From: Deltaproteobacteria bacterium RIFCSPHIGHO2_02_FULL_40_11 | Lineage (GTDB): Bacteria > Bdellovibrionota > JACOXK01 > 2-02-FULL-40-11 | Direction: 5' to 3' | Assembly: GCA_001798105.1 (NCBI GenBank) | Contig: MGRI01000032.1 | Location: forward strand, 1 to 8,616 | DNA length: 8,616 nucleotides | Part shown: piece by piece, positions 1-5,838 of the stretch | Position numbering within the stretch: the stretch's first letter is position 1 | How the letters are laid out: every line of letters starts with the position of its first letter | Notes under the pieces: model-generated | Database searches by the model: none | Told to the model about the DNA's origin: nothing | The model's input: only the letters and a program-made list of their open reading frames with translations | Position numbers and translations under genes: made by a program

Positions 1-627
1 ATTCACAGGATCTAAAACAGAAGAAAGTGCGGCCAATTCTTCGGGCATGATTTTTTGCCCCGCAGCCAGTTTATTTTTTACAGCTTCCACCCATGTATAC
101 GGATTTTCTCCCTTTTCTAAAAGAAAATCTAAAACCTGGTTTGAATTTAAACGTTTTGAACCCAGCGTTCGCACCCGACCAATTTGATCCCAAAGTTTGG
201 AAAGGAAAAATCGAGATGTCCCCTCAACCTGCTGCCATTGATTTAAAAATTCACGCGCAAGGGAACGCCTTGCCAAATGAAAAGGAGCTTCAGTCTCGTG
301 TAAAACGCGCGCTAAAATTTCGCGCTCTGAAAAATCATCTGCTTGCCTTAAAATGGCACTTAAACTTTTGGGCGAAAGTGCATTTTCAATTTCTGAAATC
401 ATTTGTGCTCTTGGAATTTGTGACAACCGAGGGGATAAATACTGTGAAACTTTTTGGGAAGCTTCACGCATGGCCATTTCAGAAACTTCGCCTTGGGTTG
501 AAAGTCTTAAAAACCGAAATACATTTTCTTCCACCAAAGGTCCCAACCGTGCGGGGTTGGCGAAGCTATTGAAACAGAACAAAACACACAGGGTAAAAAA
601 ACATAAAACTTTAGGTCTGTAACACAT
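1..627 (-). CDS. Exported helical protein of unknown function, N-terminal part (runs off the left edge)
   Basis: On the minus strand an open frame runs from ATG at 627-625 to the window edge without a stop, giving 209 residues. I read it by hand from the reverse complement. The N-terminus is a typical Sec signal peptide: R4 and K6, a hydrophobic core over residues 7-19, then NSFA with probable cleavage after A23. The core is unusually rich in cysteine (C2, C9, C14, C18), but none sits in a lipobox, so a lipoprotein is unlikely. The visible mature part has no cysteine and looks helical and charged (e.g. SEREILARVLHE, HLARRSLAREFLNQ). An in-frame TAA lies eight codons upstream with no better start between, which supports ATG 627. 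No convincing Shine-Dalgarno is visible. It diverges from the gene at 712. I do not recognise the family; a periplasmic or secreted location is inferred. Confidence 0.8.
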   Translation of the reverse strand, partial: MCYRPKVLCFFTLCVLFCFNSFANPARLGPLVEENVFRFLRLSTQGEVSEMAMREASQKVSQYLSPRLSQIPRAQMISEIENALSPKSLSAILRQADDFSEREILARVLHETEAPFHLARRSLAREFLNQWQQVEGTSRFFLSKLWDQIGRVRTLGSKRLNSNQVLDFLLEKGENPYTWVEAVKNKLAAGQKIMPEELAALSSVLDPVN

Positions 628-653
628 AGAACGCAGCCTTTGTACACCCTTTT

Positions 654-674
654 AGGGGGTATTTCTACCCCCCT
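654..674. promoter_or_regulatory. GC-rich hairpin in the divergent intergenic region
   Basis: GGGGGTA (655-661) and TACCCCC (666-672) form a perfect 7-bp stem around a TTTC loop, midway between two divergent start codons (627 minus, 712 plus). It stands out in otherwise AT-rich DNA. It could be an operator, an attenuating leader structure for the minus gene (it would lie within about 50 nt of its start), or a barrier between the two promoters. No T-tract follows on the plus strand, so a classical plus-strand terminator is unlikely. The structure is seen; the role is inferred. Confidence 0.4.
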
Positions 675-700
675 TGCCAATTCAGACATTTAGCGTTAAT
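674..700 (+). promoter_or_regulatory. Weak candidate promoter for the gene at 712
   Basis: TTGCCA (674-679) resembles a -35 box, and GTTAAT (695-700) matches four of six -10 positions, but the spacer is only 15 bp. Transcription would begin very near the ATG at 712, which has no visible Shine-Dalgarno, so the message could be almost leaderless. TTGCCAA reads TTGGCAA on the other strand and could also serve as a -35 box for the minus gene. This is consensus matching by eye and is weak. Confidence 0.2.
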
Positions 701-711
701 CAACCCTTAAA

Positions 712-2226
712 ATGCCCATCAAAACAATACTTCTTTGCATTTCCTTTTTGGTCTCATCACTTTCTTTTGCAAACGACTCGATCAACTATACCCGTGCGCT
801 TTGGTTTACTTTTTTAAGAAGCCCAAAATGGGAAACCCAAGCTGAAGATACCCTTCAAAAGGCTAAAACACGCATTCAAGATTGCGGTATTTTTGAATTT
901 GATATTTTAATTTCAAAAACGCCCGAATCTCATCTGGCTGGGCCACACACCGTCGCTATTCCCATGACACTTTTTATGAAAGAAGATCCAGACCTTGTCA
1001 TTGCCCTTCATGTTGTAACCCATTTAAAATCCCTACAATGGGCCAGGGAAAAACTTGATATTCACCTCCCCAAAACACCCGAACTTCACGCAGCAACAAA
1101 TTACGATGAAAAACTAAATACGGCACCCGTCACGCTTCGGGTAGACGATTTCATTGGCGTTGAAGACTTACAGAATTACATGTTTTCTTTTCGGGTGATT
1201 GAGGATCAAAATGGACTCATTGTCCCAGCCGGAAAAGAAACACGCCTTGTTGAAATTTTAGAAGGCGGGGGAAATCAATACCCCATCGAAGAAATTCCTT
1301 TAGCACGTATTGTCAACCAGGTGGAGCTTCAAATGATTGGCCGCGTGATTAAAGACATTGAACTGGATGAATTGGACAATGAACGCGTTACGACATTATC
1401 TGAATTTTTCTTAAGTATGGTTTTTTTAATGGTTGTCGATAGCCGCTTAAAACTTTTTGAAAAAGGCTGGATTCGAAAACCTTTACGGGCTGTGCTTTGG
1501 ATTGGAACTTTCACAACAGTTTATATCGATGAAACGATTCATCAAGGGATGAAAGCCCTAGGCTTTGATTTAAACAAACAAAACATTGAAGATAGAACCC
1601 AATACCAAGATGCCTTTATGTTTTTAATGGCCTCTTACGAAAAATCAAAACTCGGAAATTTTAATGTCGAAGAATTTCAAAGAGATTTTTGTTTTGAATT
1701 TAATTTAAACTTAGATCTTGCCCAAGACATTCATCTTTTTTCTTCGCCAGAAGAATGGTTCAAAAATGTAGATGAAATGGATGAAAGACTAAATGATTAT
1801 TACAAAAGACGAAAAGAAATATATGAAGCGCATTTTGAAAAAGTAGGTTTTTGGTTGAATCGTTTAAGCCAAGGAAAACGATATCAATCCCCTGACACAG
1901 GTGAAATTTTTTATATTCTCCCCCCCCGCCCAACAGATGACATGGAACAAAAAACAAAAACAGCATTTTACACAAGCAGTCTTTTTTTCGTTGGGGAACT
2001 CGCCTACACAAAACTACATTTTTTAAAACGAAAACTTTATTCTGGAAAACTATTTGGATGGGGCAGCGTTGCAGCTTTAACCATCGATTACGTGTTTGGC
2101 ATTCCCGATTATAACGAAATTAAAATTACAGAAATGGAAAAAGAAATCCTGGAAAAAGATCTAAAAAAACTCCAAAAAACCCTGCCCGACCTCATTGAAT
2201 TGTATGACTACATGTCAAATTTCTAA
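712..2226 (+). CDS. Exported, probably membrane-associated protein of unknown function (504 aa)
   Basis: The protein begins with a short signal peptide: K4, hydrophobic core TILLCISFLVSSLSFA, likely cleaved after A20. No Shine-Dalgarno is evident before ATG 712, but the start is supported because the signal peptide follows at once. The mature protein has exactly two cysteines, C58 and C327, which could form a disulfide in the periplasm. Candidate membrane or buried hydrophobic segments lie near residues 229-242, 258-272, 421-428 and 447-464. The last stretch before the C-terminus (about 471-495) is highly charged and helical (MEKEILEKDLKKLQK) and could be a short coiled coil. An 8-C run (1920-1927) lies in the coding frame. 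The gene diverges from the minus-strand gene and is separated by 183 bp from the giant paralogues downstream. I recognise no domain; a link to its neighbours is suggested only by position and shared export. Confidence 0.9.
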   Translation: MPIKTILLCISFLVSSLSFANDSINYTRALWFTFLRSPKWETQAEDTLQKAKTRIQDCGIFEFDILISKTPESHLAGPHTVAIPMTLFMKEDPDLVIALHVVTHLKSLQWAREKLDIHLPKTPELHAATNYDEKLNTAPVTLRVDDFIGVEDLQNYMFSFRVIEDQNGLIVPAGKETRLVEILEGGGNQYPIEEIPLARIVNQVELQMIGRVIKDIELDELDNERVTTLSEFFLSMVFLMVVDSRLKLFEKGWIRKPLRAVLWIGTFTTVYIDETIHQGMKALGFDLNKQNIEDRTQYQDAFMFLMASYEKSKLGNFNVEEFQRDFCFEFNLNLDLAQDIHLFSSPEEWFKNVDEMDERLNDYYKRRKEIYEAHFEKVGFWLNRLSQGKRYQSPDTGEIFYILPPRPTDDMEQKTKTAFYTSSLFFVGELAYTKLHFLKRKLYSGKLFGWGSVAALTIDYVFGIPDYNEIKITEMEKEILEKDLKKLQKTLPDLIELYDYMSNF

Positions 2227-2249
2227 ACAATTTTAAGAGTTTGCATACT

Positions 2250-2278
2250 ATATCGACAGATTGAGCTGTCTATATTTT
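2250..2278 (+). terminator. Weak terminator-like hairpin after the 712-2226 gene
   Basis: ATAT C GACAG (2250-2259) pairs with CTGTC T ATAT (2266-2275) around the loop ATTGAG, with one mismatch in the stem, and is followed by TTT. It lies 24 bp after the stop codon, where an intrinsic terminator would be expected. The stem is AT-rich and the T-tract short, so termination would be inefficient and some read-through into the downstream genes is possible. Confidence 0.3.
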
Positions 2279-2307
2279 GCACAACACAAAAACAACAATC
2301 TAAGTAT

Positions 2308-2335
2308 TTGAAATTACTATGGTTATTTTTTAAAT
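2308..2335 (+). promoter_or_regulatory. Candidate sigma70-type promoter for the giant paralogue operon
   Basis: TTGAAA (2308-2313, five of six matches to the -35 consensus) is followed after 16 bp by TTAAAT (2330-2335, four of six matches to the -10 consensus). Start of transcription near 2342 would leave a leader of about 68 nt that contains the Shine-Dalgarno at 2391. Other pairings in this AT-rich stretch are possible, so the call is tentative. Confidence 0.3.
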
Positions 2336-2390
2336 GACCTGCCTCTCCTGTTAAGAATCTGGCACAAATTCTGCATTCAATTTTCCGCCT

Positions 2391-2396
2391 GGAGGA
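2391..2396 (+). promoter_or_regulatory. Shine-Dalgarno GGAGGA for the gene at 2410
   Basis: GGAGGA is the only strong Shine-Dalgarno seen in the window. It sits 13 nt before ATG 2410, longer than the usual 5-9 nt. No alternative start lies nearer, and the codons after 2410 encode a signal peptide that matches the paralogue, so the start stands. The long spacing may lower initiation. Confidence 0.5.
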
Positions 2397-2409
2397 AGCG
2401 AAATTCGTA

Positions 2410-5400
2410 ATGAAATCAGTTAAATGTCATCTTTTTAAATCATTTTTAATTTTTATTTTGACGCTACAATTATCCTTTGGCACCATCATTCCTGGACTTT
2501 ACGCCCAAAATCTTCCTGCAGACGAGACCCAAGAATTTGTCCCAGACACTGGGGACAGATCTCGAAGAGATCTGTCCCCATATTCCCAAAAACCCTGGCC
2601 ACTTTCAATTCTTTCAGAAATTGAAAGCATGGCGCAAACATCTGAAGTTCAAGAAAAACTTAAAAAATTTGATCAAGAATTAAATTTGATTGAAGAGGGT
2701 CGAACGCAAGACCTTCCCCAATCTTCTAGAGACCTTTTTCACACCACAGATCAACGCTTAGAGATTGTTCGAAGAGGGAAAGTGGTTCAAACATTTCGAT
2801 TAGATGAAGTAAATGTTGAACTTCCCTATGTTGCTTACGACACACTTCGCACTTACACACAAGGTCATGCCCTGGTTTTTGAAGCCATCAATGCAACAGA
2901 AGTGGTGGCAAGACATATTGTCCCCAATTTAAATCCACGCGCAACCGTTTCAGATAAAGAATTATTTTTTGTAATGGATATGGAAGGTCGAATTCATGCC
3001 ACAGACATGGCCTTTGCAAAAACAGAAGGTCTCTTTCGCGTTTCTCTTCCATTTTTTAAAAACCTTTGGGTCCCCATTCAACCCATTACACATACAGGGG
3101 AACTTAAACTTACATTCCAAACACGCGGGCTTGAACCTTTTCCAGAAATGGACCCCACACACCCAAGGCATCATGAGGTAGTGCTTCCCCGAGAATTTAC
3201 AAAAGAAACAAATGAAATTATTTTTTCAGCCGGAGATTTGGTTGCATACACCCAAGAGGGTTCCGACAGAAAACTGATTGGTGTTTTTTCAAGACAAGTC
3301 ACGCATACACAAATTTTACACGGGTGCTTGATACTTTCATGGCTTTCTTTTCTTGTGAACCCTTCTGATGTTTCAAAAAAAGTTTTAGAGCACATTTTAA
3401 GACAAATTGAAAAAGACGAATTAGAATCTGACATAAGCCGAATTCAAAACACACTCACCCCACTCACCCGAAAAGCCCTCAGTGCATTGGGTCCACAAAC
3501 GGTTGAAGCTTTTGTGGATCGTTCGGAAAAAAATGATGCTCTTTCCAATCGAACCCTTGACCGAATGACCCTTGAAACCTGGGCAAAAAGTTTTAATGCT
3601 TTAAGAGAGCGTGCCACAGAAATCATTCAACAAGATCACGCACCAGATTTGGCCAACAGTCTCAAAGAAGCGCTTCAAAACCAAAATCTTGAAAATTTCT
3701 GGCAAGATCTTTCAAACCCTAAGTTTGTAAAAGAAGCTCTGACTGAAAAACCCAGTAAAGCTGTAAGCATGGTTTCGAAATTTATTCCTTCGACAAGAAC
3801 GTTGAAAATATTAGCCGGGGTCACAGCAGGGTCTGCACTTATTGCCGGAAGTTACCATGCAGAAATTGCACCCGTTGTGAATACTGTAAATTGGGTTTGG
3901 GGAAATTATATTCCTGACGTTGTCAAAGATGCCGGATATCGTCTTCCTTTGTTTGCCAGTATCGCATACCAAATGTCAGCCATTCCTTTGGTAGATTTTA
4001 TTGGGTATTCATTTGTCCCCGCCATGCATCAGCTTTCAAAGCTTATTAAAAACGTACCGGGTTATACCGCACAAAAAGTAAGCGCCTGGTTAGATGCACG
4101 TGTAAAAATCTGGGGCCCACTTTCAACTTGGCAACGAAATGTGACGATTGGCATGCGTCCATATGCAAAAATTACGCTTCCATTTTGGCACTGGTTTACA
4201 AAACATATTCTTCGACAACCCAACTTTTTAGCCGCCCTTCGTGCTGGCCTAAACCCATTTTCAAAGGATCCCACTGCAGGTCGGATTGGACTGAATTCGC
4301 CCCTTGCCTCTCAGAAAACACTGCATGAAAAAAGAGCAGCTTTAAGTGATTTAGCAGCACGCAAAAAACGTGCAAATACGCTCAGTAGAAATCTGGCACT
4401 TTTAACCGTAAGCGAAGAATCTGGCATTGATCCAGCAACACTTTTGATGATCTGGTCTGGAAAGATCACACCGAGCGAAATCGAACGCGTTTTAAACGAT
4501 CCTGAAAAGAGAAAAGAATGGGAAATGATCACACAAGCTATTTCTAAAACCTTGGCTTCTTTAACGCCAGACGAAGCCAAAGAACTTTTAGAAAATGGTT
4601 CTCCCCACATGCTTTCTGAACTCTATGAAGAAGCTCAAAAAATAGCTAACCAGTTACGCACACAACCTTCGCTTACAACAACCATTCAAGCTGCGCGCCA
4701 AGAGTCTGTGGAAATCTCACAAGGACTCTTAAGGGAATTTTCAACATTTGGCATAGAAGAATATGAACTTTTAAGCAGAGGCTATGCCACACAAGACATT
4801 GGTAATCAGGTGAGAATGGAATTTAAGGCAGACCACATTACCATGGTTCTTCTTCCTTCATTCGCTGGAGCTCGCGCAAATCTAGGTGATCCAAAAAACC
4901 TGGCCGCAAACCCAAATGGTTTTTTACAAACAGGCCCAGGACAACTCTATGACATTGGTTATAATATGGTTGCCCACTACGTTTTTTCGGGATCTCGTCA
5001 AATGCTGGTCTATTATAAAAAACCTGAAATCACTGAAAACGCCTATGATCCCCTTCCCCCTCAACTCGCCAACAGATCTGAAAACATTTTTACAGGGCTC
5101 GCACAATGGACAAGGGGGCTTTTGGATTTTAGAAAATCAGACTTGGGAGGCGTTTTTCAAAAATCTTTTGTAAAGACTCTGAAAACAATTCAAGCCAGTT
5201 TTGTGATTGCTGTCATTTTAAGGTTACTGCTTGCAGGACAATCTCCAGAATATGCCTTACGCGGATGGTGGTTAGAATATACGGGATCTTGCCTGTACAT
5301 TCAATGGATTTGGTATGTCACGCAAGCCGGAAATTACACAGACGTCCCAAGAGTTGCAAACAAAGTCGCAGAGCTTCAAACACACTTAATCAAAATCCAA

Positions 5401-5838
5401 CAAGGCATTGAACTTCAAAATGATGAACTTAAGGCTGAGGGAGCAAAAGAGGTTTTAGCCCTCTATGAAGAACACTCAAAACTTTCAAAAACAGAAATGG
5501 ATCGCTTACACACTCTGGATGCTGAAAATTTGATTGAATATACAACTCAAAATCCACCTTTTGCGACCCAACGACACGCATTTGTTCCATGGAGCGCTGC
5601 ATGGCTAGCAGTTGGAGTCTCAACATATTTAGCAATATCACTGATTGTTGAAAGTTTAGATGACTCTAAATTAACCAATCAAACGCTTTTGACGTGGACT
5701 GGAATCTGGTTAGCATTTCCACATGCCATGTGGCTTTTAACTTCTAAAAAATCTTGGGATTTTTTGCATGAAAAATTTCAAGGAGCAAAAGGTTGGATTA
5801 AAAAAAGACTTGGGACATGTGAAAACCAATTAGAATGA
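2410..5838 (+). CDS. Giant exported multi-pass membrane protein of unknown function, first tandem paralogue (1142 aa)
   Basis: The signal peptide has K2, K5 and K10, a hydrophobic core from about residue 11 to 24, and LYA before probable cleavage after A32. Residues 33-300 form a likely periplasmic domain with strand-like blocks conserved in the paralogue: PWPLSIL, LEPFPEMDPTHPRHHEVVLP and IIFSAGDLVAYTQ. Hydrophobic segments, probably membrane-spanning, lie near 302-316, 466-482, 512-537, 931-943, 955-970, 1060-1077 and 1093-1112. The best conserved core, residues 556-617, includes PFWHWFTKHILRQP (591-604). Residues 666-697 contain an HTH-like stretch, and 825-839 the block LGDPKNLAANPNGFL. 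Residues 48-57 are encoded by a palindrome absent from the paralogue. The stop overlaps the next start (ATGA), so the two are likely cotranslated. I do not recognise the family; topology is estimated by eye. Confidence 0.95.
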   Translation: MKSVKCHLFKSFLIFILTLQLSFGTIIPGLYAQNLPADETQEFVPDTGDRSRRDLSPYSQKPWPLSILSEIESMAQTSEVQEKLKKFDQELNLIEEGRTQDLPQSSRDLFHTTDQRLEIVRRGKVVQTFRLDEVNVELPYVAYDTLRTYTQGHALVFEAINATEVVARHIVPNLNPRATVSDKELFFVMDMEGRIHATDMAFAKTEGLFRVSLPFFKNLWVPIQPITHTGELKLTFQTRGLEPFPEMDPTHPRHHEVVLPREFTKETNEIIFSAGDLVAYTQEGSDRKLIGVFSRQVTHTQILHGCLILSWLSFLVNPSDVSKKVLEHILRQIEKDELESDISRIQNTLTPLTRKALSALGPQTVEAFVDRSEKNDALSNRTLDRMTLETWAKSFNALRERATEIIQQDHAPDLANSLKEALQNQNLENFWQDLSNPKFVKEALTEKPSKAVSMVSKFIPSTRTLKILAGVTAGSALIAGSYHAEIAPVVNTVNWVWGNYIPDVVKDAGYRLPLFASIAYQMSAIPLVDFIGYSFVPAMHQLSKLIKNVPGYTAQKVSAWLDARVKIWGPLSTWQRNVTIGMRPYAKITLPFWHWFTKHILRQPNFLAALRAGLNPFSKDPTAGRIGLNSPLASQKTLHEKRAALSDLAARKKRANTLSRNLALLTVSEESGIDPATLLMIWSGKITPSEIERVLNDPEKRKEWEMITQAISKTLASLTPDEAKELLENGSPHMLSELYEEAQKIANQLRTQPSLTTTIQAARQESVEISQGLLREFSTFGIEEYELLSRGYATQDIGNQVRMEFKADHITMVLLPSFAGARANLGDPKNLAANPNGFLQTGPGQLYDIGYNMVAHYVFSGSRQMLVYYKKPEITENAYDPLPPQLANRSENIFTGLAQWTRGLLDFRKSDLGGVFQKSFVKTLKTIQASFVIAVILRLLLAGQSPEYALRGWWLEYTGSCLYIQWIWYVTQAGNYTDVPRVANKVAELQTHLIKIQQGIELQNDELKAEGAKEVLALYEEHSKLSKTEMDRLHTLDAENLIEYTTQNPPFATQRHAFVPWSAAWLAVGVSTYLAISLIVESLDDSKLTNQTLLTWTGIWLAFPHAMWLLTSKKSWDFLHEKFQGAKGWIKKRLGTCENQLE
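2550..2580. repeat. Perfect REP-like palindrome inside the coding sequence
   Basis: TGGGGACAGATCTC (2550-2563) and GAGATCTGTCCCCA (2567-2580) are exact reverse complements with a GAA loop, and include two AGATCT sites. The GGGGACAGAT/ATCTGTCCCC ends resemble short palindromic repeats that I recall as common in proteobacterial genomes, including REP elements mobilised by RAYT transposases. Bases 2551-2580 encode exactly ten residues, GDRSRRDLSP. The paralogue lacks these ten, and the flanks align without any other gap (YSQKPWPL against YKQAPWPL). An in-frame insertion into the linker after the signal peptide is the simplest reading. The palindrome is certain; its membership in a genome-wide repeat family is inferred. 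Confidence 0.75.
4179..4209 (+). repeat. 31-nt block identical to 7568-7598 in the second paralogue
   Basis: The bases encoding PFWHWFTKHI are identical in both paralogues for 31 consecutive positions, including third codon positions, whereas codons on both sides differ (CTT against TAT before; CTTCGA against TTAAGA after). This marks the most conserved point of the family and suggests either local gene conversion or constraint beyond the amino acids. Confidence 0.8.
5835..5838 (+). promoter_or_regulatory. ATGA stop-start overlap coupling the two giant genes
   Basis: The stop TGA (5836-5838) of the first paralogue overlaps the ATG (5835-5837) of the second. A second in-frame ATG follows at 5838, so the true start may be either codon. 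No Shine-Dalgarno precedes them, so the second protein is probably made by termination-reinitiation after the first, at a tied ratio. Confidence 0.75.

Noticed and set aside
93..572. Plus-strand open frame of 159 codons
   Set aside because: It lies fully inside the minus-strand gene, which is open across the same region, starts with a signal peptide and has a normal exported-protein composition. The plus-strand translation has no recognisable start context or domain.
353..622. Plus-strand open frame of 89 codons
   Set aside because: It also overlaps the minus-strand gene and the other plus-strand frame, with no ribosome site or protein features.
573..627. Lipoprotein signal for the minus-strand gene because of its cysteines
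   Set aside because: Residues before C9, C14 and C18 are bulky (VL, TL, LF) rather than the small residue required at -1 of a lipobox, and NSFA gives a normal signal peptidase I site.
507..689. Minus-strand open frame of 60 codons starting upstream of 627
   Set aside because: It is out of frame with the signal-peptide-bearing frame, overlaps it, and runs through the GC hairpin. Its translation shows no features.
2254..2271. GACAG/CTGTC hairpin as a second copy of the palindrome at 2550
   Set aside because: Only GACAGAT is shared on one arm, the GGGG end is missing and the stem is imperfect. A chance match or a weak terminator explains it better.
4311..4610. Minus-strand open frame of 99 codons inside the first giant gene
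   Set aside because: The plus-strand frame here is conserved in the second paralogue, so selection acts on the plus strand; the antisense frame is a by-product.
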